Positions 5,929 through 11,496 of a stretch of 11,496 nt of DNA are shown piece by piece. The first letter of the stretch is position 1. Each line of letters starts with the position of its first letter. Source of the DNA: JBBQBQ01 sp038317685 (lineage in GTDB: Bacteria > Desulfobacterota > Desulfuromonadia > Desulfuromonadales > DDH964); the NCBI GenBank assembly GCA_038317685.1, contig JBBQBQ010000100.1:1-11496 (forward strand), written 5' to 3'. A program made the translations under genes and the position numbers. The notes beneath the pieces are model-generated. The model was not told the DNA's origin. It was given only the letters and a program-made list of their open reading frames with translations, and did no database searches.

Positions 5929-7137
5929 TCAGGGCGCGACCCCTCGGCCCCGGTGGGCCGCAGCGAAAATCGCGTCGACTTCCTCGATCCGCTCTTCCAG
6001 TCGATCCGGAATCGTCACCGCAGGCATCCACTGGTGGCACCAGCGGCAACTGCCGCAACCGGCATAGCCGGTCTTGACGCAAGGGACACTCCCCTTGACG
6101 AAGGGCTCGATAAAGCCTTCAAGCTTCTGGTTATCGACTTGAAAGCGACCGTGCTGAATCTTCTTTTTCATGACCTCGTCCCATTCGGGACGGACCGAAC
6201 CGGGTTTTTCGATCAGTTCCCAGATGTCTCCCTGGTACTCCCCGCAGGCATAAGCCCGGGCAAGTTTGACGATCCATTCGCTGCGCTCGGTCCGTCCGGC
6301 GAGCTTCATCAGGCTGGCGCCCGCTTCGAAGAGATAATGGACGTCTTCGGGGCGGACCCAGGGCGCCTTCAGGGTGTAGACCGGCTCCTGCATCTTCTTG
6401 CGGGTGCAGAAGATCCGGCACAGGTCGGGGGCCGCGTAATCCTGATTGCTGCGGGAGGCATGGGCGGTGTGCTCCTGATGGTAGGCCTGGAGGACGCAAT
6501 CGGGGAGACAGGCTTCATTGACGAGAACGATGATCGGATGATCGGGGAAGGCTTCGTGAACCTGGGTCACGAAGCCGAAGTTGCGGGCCAGTCGGTTGTC
6601 GAGCATCAGGCGGTCGATTTTGAAGTAATCGATGGCCTGACTGATCCGCTCCAGCGAATCGAGATGGTTGTTGACGCTGGAGGAAACCTTGATTTCAGGA
6701 AACCAGGTCTTGATTTTCAGACAAAGGAGGGGGTTGGTGACGGTCAGACCATCGACCCCGGCCTCGACGAGGGTCCTCGCCTCTTCAAAAAGTTTGTCTT
6801 GAAAGTCCGTGTCCCATTCCTTGCCGGCGATGGTAATGGCATTCCACAGATACTCGAAGCCGATCCCGTGTCGATGGGCTTCGTCGACGTATTCCTTGAG
6901 GGGCCGGGTCATATCGTAGGTGGTGCTGGCCGTCCGTCCCGAGCCGAGAATGGAAAATTTCTTGGCGGCATAGACTTCCCGGACCGGATACTTAGTGCGG
7001 GGATCCCGATTGATCTTCCCGAGTTGGGCAAGGAGGTCATAATCCCAGTTGTAGGGTACCTTTAATCCGCACCCCTGGGAGACGGTATAGATGGACCCGG
7101 TGGTTAGGCCGTAGATTGTTTCGATCTCTTTGACCAT
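5929..7137 (-). CDS. U32-family (UbiU/UbiV-like) protein with two cysteine clusters
   Basis: A 402-residue protein resembling the U32 'peptidase' family: a barrel-like N-terminal half with GVDGLTVTNPLL (residues 128-139), VSSSVNNHLDSLE (151-163), then NEACLPDCVLQAYHQEH (208-223) and DLCRIFC (238-244). Cys210, Cys214, Cys240 and Cys244 are placed to bind an Fe-S cluster, as the four cysteines of UbiU, UbiV, RlhA and TrhP do. A second set, Cys353, Cys361, Cys364 and Cys367 (GCGSCRWCHQW region), lies near the C terminus and could hold another cluster or metal. Characterised U32 proteins are mostly oxygen-independent hydroxylases or their partners rather than proteases, so a redox role is more likely than peptidase activity. 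The ATG at 7137 has AGGAG 8 bases upstream. It is first in an operon with the TauE-type gene and the thioesterase. Substrate unknown. Confidence 0.78.
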   Translation of the reverse strand: MVKEIETIYGLTTGSIYTVSQGCGLKVPYNWDYDLLAQLGKINRDPRTKYPVREVYAAKKFSILGSGRTASTTYDMTRPLKEYVDEAHRHGIGFEYLWNAITIAGKEWDTDFQDKLFEEARTLVEAGVDGLTVTNPLLCLKIKTWFPEIKVSSSVNNHLDSLERISQAIDYFKIDRLMLDNRLARNFGFVTQVHEAFPDHPIIVLVNEACLPDCVLQAYHQEHTAHASRSNQDYAAPDLCRIFCTRKKMQEPVYTLKAPWVRPEDVHYLFEAGASLMKLAGRTERSEWIVKLARAYACGEYQGDIWELIEKPGSVRPEWDEVMKKKIQHGRFQVDNQKLEGFIEPFVKGSVPCVKTGYAGCGSCRWCHQWMPAVTIPDRLEERIEEVDAIFAAAHRGRGVAP

Positions 7138-7226
7138 GGCGGAACTCCTTTTTAGGATTCCCGGCCGTCGCACCATTGGAGGGTTGGTGCTGACGGGGGA
7201 ATGGGAGCAAGTGAGGGGAGATTTTT

Positions 7227-7261
7227 TTACATGCAATTTTATATGCACAGATTGTATGTAA
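7227..7261. promoter_or_regulatory. Operator C: motif cluster at the U32 operon promoter
   Basis: TTACATGCAA (7227-7236) is followed 12 bp on by a weaker copy, TTATATGCAC (7239-7248), and then by TTGTATGTAA (7252-7261; TTACATACAA on the other strand). The first copy is identical to one in operator A and the spacing rule is the same. The cluster overlaps the -10 box and the predicted start site (about 7244), a repressor-like position. This ties the U32 operon to the acyl-CoA dehydrogenase and hydratase operons. Confidence 0.68.
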
Positions 7262-7279
7262 TTCTCGCCCCCCTGTCAA
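7251..7279 (-). promoter_or_regulatory. Sigma70-type promoter for the U32 operon
   Basis: On the minus strand there is TTGACA (7279-7274), a 17-bp spacer and TACAAT (7256-7251), eleven of twelve bases matching the sigma70 consensus. The -10 box lies inside operator C. The leader to the ATG at 7137 would be about 107 bases. The remaining sequence up to the mobB stop shows only a weak GC hairpin and the 21-bp repeat. Confidence 0.75.
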
Positions 7280-7379
7280 CCCCCCAGAGCAAGCCGATGA
7301 GCGCGGTGAAAAATCGGGACATTGATCGAAACAGATTGGCTTGGTGAAGGCCGGCGCCCCGGTCGAGCAATCGGGGTGC

Positions 7380-7428
7380 GCCGCGAGGGGAGAGGGCTCA
7401 GCCGCGAGGGGAGAGGGCTCAGCCGCGG
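7380..7428. repeat. 21-bp tandem repeat, 2.3 copies, at the 3' end of mobB
   Basis: Two perfect 21-bp copies (7380-7400 and 7401-7421), each beginning GCCGCGAGGG and ending GGGCTCA, are followed by a 7-base partial copy (GCCGCGG). The mobB stop codon (7419-7421, minus strand) lies at the end of the second copy. It looks like a slippage-type duplication just downstream of mobB. Confidence 0.75.
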
Positions 7429-7931
7429 TCGGTCAAAAAGGTAGTTTGGAGGAAATCGACGATGGCTCCCGGTTGGTTGATATCGAAGACCGGCACATCG
7501 AGATTCCACGAGCAGTCGCTGGCGACGGCGATCAGGGCGGGGTCATGCTCCTCCCCGCGGCAGAGCAGGGCGGGGCTGCGTTCCTGGCGATGAACCTCGA
7601 TCTTTGGCAACCCTCCCCGCTTGAAGCCCTCGGTCAACACGATATCGACATCGCTGAAATAGGTCTCAACCAGGGCTTCGATAGAGGGGGACTCGGCGTG
7701 CTGCTTGATCAGAGCCAGCTTGGCCGGCGAGGAGATGAGCATGGTATCAGCGCCGGCAGCGGTCAGCCGGTAGGTGTCTTTACCGGGGTGGTCGATCTCG
7801 AACCGGTGTGAATCGTGCTTGACGACGCCGACCCGAATCCCCCGGCGTTTGAGTTCGACGATCACCTGTTCGAGAAGGGTGGTTTTGCCGCTCCCCGATT
7901 TGGCGACAAAAGAAACAGCCGGAATACGCAC
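7419..7931 (-). CDS. mobB: Molybdopterin-guanine dinucleotide biosynthesis protein MobB
   Basis: A 170-residue P-loop GTPase-like protein of typical MobB length, which assists MobA in attaching GMP to molybdopterin and so supplies bis-MGD for DMSO-reductase-type enzymes. The Walker A loop is AKSGSGKTT at residues 10-18. The MobB-typical KHDSHRFEIDHPGKDTYR lies at 38-55 with AAGAD just after, and the LTEGFK stretch at 99-104 marks the Walker B side. The start is a GTG at 7931 with AAGGGG 7 bases upstream; no in-frame ATG fits as well. It follows dctM by 79 bp with a large hairpin between them. Its presence fits the molybdopterin-type iron-sulfur subunit at the right edge and the MOSC protein on the left. 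Confidence 0.9.
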   Translation of the reverse strand: MRIPAVSFVAKSGSGKTTLLEQVIVELKRRGIRVGVVKHDSHRFEIDHPGKDTYRLTAAGADTMLISSPAKLALIKQHAESPSIEALVETYFSDVDIVLTEGFKRGGLPKIEVHRQERSPALLCRGEEHDPALIAVASDCSWNLDVPVFDINQPGAIVDFLQTTFLTDRG

Positions 7932-7960
7932 GCTACGACCCCTTTCAGAATAGCCGCTGC

Positions 7961-8005
7961 CGTTCGGCTCAAAAGGGCGAACTTGCCGCCCCTTCGAGCC
8001 GAACG
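7961..8005. other. Large stem-loop between dctM and mobB
   Basis: Perfect 10-bp arms CGTTCGGCTC (7961-7970) and GAGCCGAACG (7996-8005) enclose a further imperfect stem (AAAAGGGCG against CGCCCCTTC, two mismatches), giving a roughly 19-position stem and a small loop. No T-run follows on the minus strand, so it is not a classical intrinsic terminator. It may protect the dctPQM message 3' end, act with Rho, or lower mobB expression. Confidence 0.65.
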
Positions 8006-8010
8006 ACGAT

Positions 8011-9309
8011 CTAATTCATCAGATTCGGAATGAACAAGCTAATTGCAGGGAAAGCGATCAGCAGGCCGACATGGACCACATCTGCGAGGAGAAACGGGGT
8101 GACCCCCCGGAAGATCGTTTGCAAGGGAACGTCCGTCATCCCTTTCATGACGTAAACATTCAACCCCACCGGCGGGGTGATCAGCCCCATCTCGGTCACG
8201 CGAGTCACCAGAATGCCGAACCAGATGGCGTTGAAGCCGAGAGCCTGAATCATCGGGAAGAAGATCGGGACGGTCAGCAGCACAATCGCCATCGAATCCA
8301 TGATGCAGCCGAGAAGCAGCAACACGACCAGGATGGCAAGCAGGATCAGATAGCGGTTGACGTCAAGGGCTGACACGAAGGCCGAAAGTTCAGCCGGCAG
8401 GCGGGTCACCGACAGGAAATACCCGAAGATGATGGCGCCAAGAATGATGATGAAAAGCATCCCGGAGGTCATGCAAGTATTGACCAGGGCCTCCTTGAAG
8501 CTCTCCCAGGTCAGCTTGCGCCGGTAGATGGTGATCAGAAAGGCCCCGGCGGCGCCGGCGCCCGCGGCTTCCGTCGGGGTGAAGAGCCCGAGGTAGAGTC
8601 CGCCGATGACCATTATAAAGAGAGCTATGACCTCCCAGGTCTTGGCCAGGGCGGTGAGTTTCTCCTTCATGGTAAAGCGCGGCCCGGGAGGCCCGAGAGC
8701 GGGATTGCGCCGCGTCAGCAGGTAGATGACAAACAGGTAGAGCAACGCTTCGGTAATCCCCGGCAGAAAACCCGCCAGGAAGAGTTTGCCGATCGACTGC
8801 TCGGTGATGATCCCGTAGATAAGGAGGATGACGCTCGGCGGGATGAGAATGCCGATGCATCCACCCGCCGCGATGGAACCGGTCGCCAACCCCTCGTCGT
8901 ACTTGAAACGTTTCATCTCCGGCAAAGCCACGGCTCCGATCGTCGCCACCGTTGCCAAACTCGACCCGCTGATTGCGGCGAAGGCGGCACAGGCCCCGAT
9001 GGTCGCCATTGCCAATCCCCCGCGAAAATGGCCGACCCAGGCGTAGACGGCGTTGTAGAGATCGCGACTGAGGCCGGCGGCAAAACAGAACGCCCCCATC
9101 AGCATGAACATCGGGATGACGCTGAGTTCCTGAGAAGAGTAGGTCGAATAAGGGACGGTCTTCAGGATGCCGAGAGCCGGCGTCCAGCCGACCACCCAGG
9201 CAAAACCGGCGAAACCCACCAGTCCCATGCAGACGCCGATATGGACCCGCGAAAACAACAAAACAATGAGGATGACAATGCCCAGCAGGCCGATCGCAAG
9301 TGTGCTCAT
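8011..9309 (-). CDS. dctM: TRAP transporter large permease subunit DctM
   Basis: A 432-residue polytopic inner-membrane protein of the size expected for the TRAP large subunit, which forms the sodium-coupled transport pathway. Hallmarks are IPMFMLMGAFCFAAGLS, the glycine/serine-rich AFAAISGSSLATVATIGAVALPEM segment and the IGILIPPSVILLIYGI segment in the first half. The second half repeats the fold with LGCIMDSMAIVLLTVPIFFP and GLITPPVGLNVYV. The ATG overlaps the stop of dctQ in an ATGA, the usual coupling for dctQ-dctM. It ends just before the stem-loop preceding mobB. Family assignment is very secure; the substrate is set by DctP. Confidence 0.95.
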   Translation of the reverse strand: MSTLAIGLLGIVILIVLLFSRVHIGVCMGLVGFAGFAWVVGWTPALGILKTVPYSTYSSQELSVIPMFMLMGAFCFAAGLSRDLYNAVYAWVGHFRGGLAMATIGACAAFAAISGSSLATVATIGAVALPEMKRFKYDEGLATGSIAAGGCIGILIPPSVILLIYGIITEQSIGKLFLAGFLPGITEALLYLFVIYLLTRRNPALGPPGPRFTMKEKLTALAKTWEVIALFIMVIGGLYLGLFTPTEAAGAGAAGAFLITIYRRKLTWESFKEALVNTCMTSGMLFIIILGAIIFGYFLSVTRLPAELSAFVSALDVNRYLILLAILVVLLLLGCIMDSMAIVLLTVPIFFPMIQALGFNAIWFGILVTRVTEMGLITPPVGLNVYVMKGMTDVPLQTIFRGVTPFLLADVVHVGLLIAFPAISLFIPNLMN

Positions 9310-9812
9310 TTTTCAAGAATCCCCTTGATATTGACAAAGATGAGCTGATGCAGCATGACCACCACAACCACGGCTCCCATGATGACCAACGGGAGGATAA
9401 AGGGGTAGGTCGGAATCAACAGGACGGCCGTGGTGGTCTTTGACTGGGACTCTTCCAGGAAGTAGGAAGCACTCTCCCAGGCGATCAGCCCGTAAAAGAC
9501 CATGATCAGCAAGGTCGCGACGATGCTGAAGACCGCCTGGACCTTCTTCGGCAGCCTCTCCACGAAGAGTTCGACGGCAATATGCTGGTGCTTCGCGGCG
9601 CAGATGGCGACGCTCAAGGGGATGAAGATCGCCATCATGAATTCGATAAGTTCCGTATCGCCGGGAATCGGCTTTTTCAGGAAGTAGCGGCTGAAGACCG
9701 CGAGGGCGGTCAGCGCCATCATGCTGAAGAGGTTGAGCGCGGCGACGAAGGTGGTCGCCTTGAGAAAGTAGCCGCCAACCTTCTTGAAAACACCTGGAGT
9801 TGCTTCGGTCAT
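9306..9812 (-). CDS. dctQ: TRAP transporter small permease subunit DctQ
   Basis: A 168-residue protein with four predicted membrane helices, typical of the TRAP small subunit that partners DctM. FSRYFLKKPIPGDTELIEFMMAIF is the characteristic first-loop and helix region, followed by a conserved AAKHQHIAVELF segment and two further hydrophobic helices. I placed the start at the ATG at 9812, since the upstream in-frame stretch is proline- and cysteine-rich, encoded by the GC-rich intercistronic hairpin, and unlike the family. The ribosome site is weak (GGATAT), consistent with low translation. It overlaps dctM by 4 bp and is separated from dctP by a 144-bp gap containing a terminator-like structure. 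Confidence 0.9.
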   Translation of the reverse strand: MTEATPGVFKKVGGYFLKATTFVAALNLFSMMALTALAVFSRYFLKKPIPGDTELIEFMMAIFIPLSVAICAAKHQHIAVELFVERLPKKVQAVFSIVATLLIMVFYGLIAWESASYFLEESQSKTTTAVLLIPTYPFILPLVIMGAVVVVVMLHQLIFVNIKGILEK

Positions 9813-9847
9813 AAAGATATCCGATGCCTTAAGTTGAAAAGCCTTGC

Positions 9848-9938
9848 AAAAATGGGGGCCCGGGGGTGGAGCCGAACAAGGGGGAAACGACTCCCGGGCT
9901 GGCTGCGGGAACCGGCCGAACCCTGCCCCCGGGCACCC
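9848..9938 (-). terminator. Terminator/attenuator-like hairpin between dctP and dctQ
   Basis: On the minus strand the arms at 9938-9926 and 9866-9854 pair at 12 of 13 positions, all G-C, and are followed after one base by five T (9852-9848). The loop of about 59 bases is long, but contains GC-rich stretches that can fold further. The position suggests partial termination after dctP, so that the binding protein is made in excess over the membrane subunits. Confidence 0.55.
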
Positions 9939-9956
9939 TAAGTTGCACAATGTTCC

Positions 9957-10991
9957 TTATTCAGCTGAAAGCTTAAGGGTGGTGTCCAGGATCTCCTGGG
10001 CCTCGGGATGCCCTTTGGCTTCCATGTCCTTCACCCAAGCTGCCCAAACCGGCTTGCCGCCAATATCGAGCCAGCGTTTATTCTCTTCTTTCGACAGGGT
10101 GATCAGCTTGATCTCTTTGCCGTTTTCCTTAGCTTTGGCAATGGTGGCGTCGCGGGCGATATCCCAGAAATTCTTGCCCCAGAATTTGGAGCCTTCAAGA
10201 CCACTGACACTCATGATGGCGTCCTGGACATCCTTGGACAGGCTATTCCACTTGGCCTTGTTCATGGTGAGGGAGAAATAGACGGCCGGGAACGGAGTCT
10301 GGGTATAGTAGTTGGCGACTTCATAGAGCCGGTAGCCGTAGATCGGCTCCCAGGAAGCGCCCATGCCGTCGATGACGCCTTTTTGCATGGCCAGATAAAC
10401 GTCAGGCATCGGGATCAGAACCGGCACCCCGCCGAGGAGCTTCATCTCTTCGGTCGGCGGTCCGCCGGTCATGCGGATCTTCATCCCCGCTAGGTCTTCA
10501 AGCTTATTGACGGGCTTGTCGCGGGTGATCAGCCAGTAGGGTTCGCTGGTGTAAAGGAGGAGGACCTGGTTATCGGCGAATTCCTTCTGGATCTGCGGAT
10601 ACTTCTCGTAGAGATTCCAGAAGACGGCACTCCCATGCTCGGCAGTGGTAAAGGGCAGCGCCGGCATACTGACGACGTCGGCCAGGGGGGTCATGCCCGG
10701 CCAAAAACCATGGAAGTTCCAGGTAATGTCTGCGATGCCCAATTTGTTGGCGTTCCAGGCATCCTTGCCCTTGGCGAGGGTCTGGCTGTAATAGGTCTGG
10801 ATCTTGACCTTGCCGTTGGTGGCCTTTTCGATCGCCTTGACCCACGGCTCGACGCAGTGGATAGAGCTGTAGGCGGTCTCCGGGTTCATATGGCTGAAGG
10901 TGAGGGTAATCGGCTCGGCAAAGACGCCGGCGGGAATCAGCAGCAACAAAAACAATCCTGTTACCAACGGTCCGTAAAACCTCCTGCTCAT
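9957..10991 (-). CDS. dctP: TRAP transporter periplasmic solute-binding protein DctP
   Basis: A 344-residue extracytoplasmic binding protein. A signal peptide is visible: basic MSRR, a hydrophobic core, and a probable cleavage after AGVFA (residue 25). The mature protein shows the DctP pattern: LTFSHMNPE, KLEDLAGMKIRMTGG with Arg173 at the position of the conserved arginine that binds the substrate carboxylate, and YLAMQKGVIDGMGASWEPIYGYRLYEV. So the ligand is probably an organic acid; its identity is not readable. The ATG at 10991 has AAGGAG 6 bases upstream and gives a proper signal peptide, unlike the longer frame from 11069. It is the first gene of a dctPQM(-mobB) set. A convincing promoter was not found upstream. 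Confidence 0.93.
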   Translation of the reverse strand: MSRRFYGPLVTGLFLLLLIPAGVFAEPITLTFSHMNPETAYSSIHCVEPWVKAIEKATNGKVKIQTYYSQTLAKGKDAWNANKLGIADITWNFHGFWPGMTPLADVVSMPALPFTTAEHGSAVFWNLYEKYPQIQKEFADNQVLLLYTSEPYWLITRDKPVNKLEDLAGMKIRMTGGPPTEEMKLLGGVPVLIPMPDVYLAMQKGVIDGMGASWEPIYGYRLYEVANYYTQTPFPAVYFSLTMNKAKWNSLSKDVQDAIMSVSGLEGSKFWGKNFWDIARDATIAKAKENGKEIKLITLSKEENKRWLDIGGKPVWAAWVKDMEAKGHPEAQEILDTTLKLSAE

Positions 10992-11137
10992 ACTGCACTC
11001 CTTTCGTTTGAACAGTGTGTTGTCACTTGCCAGACTCCAAGCCCAGTGCCCAAGCCTGCTTGCTTCCATGTAATCACATTTCGGAAAAGAATATTAAACT
11101 TTTCCATAACATTGTTTTGTTACTTTTTCCAGTGCAG

Positions 11138-11172
11138 AAAAAGGCACCTCCCGCTGGTGGGCGAAAGGTGCC
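11138..11172 (-). terminator. Rho-independent terminator
   Basis: On the minus strand GGCACCT (11172-11166) pairs perfectly with AGGTGCC (11149-11143), with inner CCC/GGG pairing, and is followed directly by five T (11142-11138). It lies 8 bases beyond the stop of the gene ending at 11181 and insulates the dctP operon from it. Confidence 0.88.
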
Positions 11173-11180
11173 CTGGGTGT

Positions 11181-11496
11181 TCAGTTTGGCTGCAGCAGCA
11201 GGTCGCCCAGAGCTGTGACGTCCAGGCCGACATCAAGGGTCTGTTGCCACTTGCCATACCCGGCCAGGCTGATGGTGAGCTGATTTTTGCCCGGTTCGGC
11301 TCCGTTGAAGCAGAATTCACCGTAGGCATCGGCCGCCGACTGCAGAGTCTTGCCGCTCGGCCCGACCAATTCAACCGCAGCCCCCTCGGCCGCCTCCTGA
11401 TTATCCCCCCGCACCGCCGTGGCAGAGACGAACGGTTGCGGCAGCCCGGCATAAAGGACCCGGGGTTGGGTCTGATGCTGAGGGTAGAGAACCCCC
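11181..11496 (-). CDS. C-terminal part of a probable 4Fe-4S subunit of a molybdopterin oxidoreductase
   Basis: Only the last ~105 residues are in the window; the gene enters from the right edge with no start. The fragment begins GVLYPQHQTQPRVLYAGLPQ, which resembles the segment after the last cluster-binding cysteines in DmsB/PhsB-type ferredoxin subunits (pattern P-R-V-x-Y). It continues with a domain like the carboxypeptidase-regulatory or transthyretin-like fold: GAAVELVGPSGKTLQSAADAYGEFCFNGAEPGKNQLTISLAGY. This combination is known from iron-sulfur subunits of DMSO-reductase-family enzymes, including the small subunit of pyrogallol-phloroglucinol transhydroxylase. No cysteine cluster is visible in this part, so the assignment rests on the linker and the C-terminal domain; an unrelated protein ending in such a domain remains possible. 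Nearby mobB is consistent with it. Confidence 0.55.
   Translation of the reverse strand, partial: GVLYPQHQTQPRVLYAGLPQPFVSATAVRGDNQEAAEGAAVELVGPSGKTLQSAADAYGEFCFNGAEPGKNQLTISLAGYGKWQQTLDVGLDVTALGDLLLQPN

Noticed and set aside
5722..7065. 447-codon open frame on the plus strand opposite the U32 gene
   Set aside because: It is antisense to a gene with strong family motifs, a good ribosome site and a promoter. Its translation has no recognisable domain, and long antisense frames are common in GC-rich genes.
7262..7379. Possible small RNA or extra gene between the U32 promoter and mobB
   Set aside because: Apart from a weak hairpin (CCCCG/CGGGG) without a T-run, no promoter-terminator pair or coding frame with a ribosome site was seen.
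7380..7428. CRISPR array
   Set aside because: The 21-bp units are directly adjacent with no spacers, and no cas genes are near; it is a simple tandem repeat.
9813..9950. Longer DctQ with an extra 46-residue N terminus
   Set aside because: The extension is encoded by the GC-rich hairpin region, is rich in Pro and Cys, and is unlike the TRAP small subunit family.
11041..11060. Possible sigma54 (-24/-12) promoter for dctP on the minus strand
   Set aside because: GGGCAC-N5-TTGG resembles TGGCAC-N5-TTGC but lacks the GC at -12, which is nearly invariant in sigma54 promoters.
11064..11073. TTCCATGTAA upstream of dctP as a fourth operator copy
   Set aside because: It matches the 10-mer at nine positions but stands alone, with no partner at 12-bp spacing and no recognisable promoter around it, so chance is likely.

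Overview
The window is GC-rich with tightly packed genes and reads like a chromosomal segment of an anaerobic bacterium. CoA-thioester beta-oxidation genes, molybdenum-cofactor genes, a TRAP transporter and a U32-family iron-sulfur protein occur together. This mix is familiar from Desulfuromonadales/Geobacterales-type Desulfobacterota, but that assignment is an inference from gene content only.

Layout. (a) 1-1124, minus strand: an enoyl-CoA hydratase followed 5 bp later by a 3-hydroxyacyl-CoA dehydrogenase that runs off the left edge. (b) 1125-1519: a divergent control region with two facing sigma70-type promoters, each with a tandem pair of the same 10-bp motif (TTRCATRYAA) at its start site. 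(c) 1520-4393, plus strand: acyl-CoA dehydrogenase, a MOSC-domain protein and an MFS transporter, plausibly one operon. (d) 4507-about 4670: only the first ~54 codons of an NCS2 purine/uracil-type permease, cut off where it meets the 3' end of the next gene. (e) 4655-7137, minus strand: a U32-family protein with two cysteine clusters, a TauE/SafE-type membrane protein and a hot-dog thioesterase. The promoter of this set (7227-7279) carries the same operator motif as (b). (f) 7419-10991, minus strand: a TRAP transporter (dctP, dctQ, dctM) followed by mobB, with an intercistronic hairpin after dctP and another before mobB. (g) 11181-11496, minus strand: the C-terminal end of what looks like the iron-sulfur subunit of a molybdopterin oxidoreductase, closed by a clear intrinsic terminator.

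How the parts may work together. Acyl-CoA dehydrogenase, enoyl-CoA hydratase and 3-hydroxyacyl-CoA dehydrogenase are three successive steps of a beta-oxidation-type route. The shared operator predicts that the U32/TauE/thioesterase set belongs to the same regulon although it lies about 6 kb away. The U32 protein is the least explained member. Known U32 proteins (UbiU/UbiV, RlhA, TrhP) perform oxygen-independent hydroxylations, so a hydroxylation or accessory step tied to this acyl-CoA pathway is a reasonable hypothesis, not a demonstrated function. The MobB, MOSC and iron-sulfur-subunit genes point to a molybdenum enzyme encoded just beyond the right edge.
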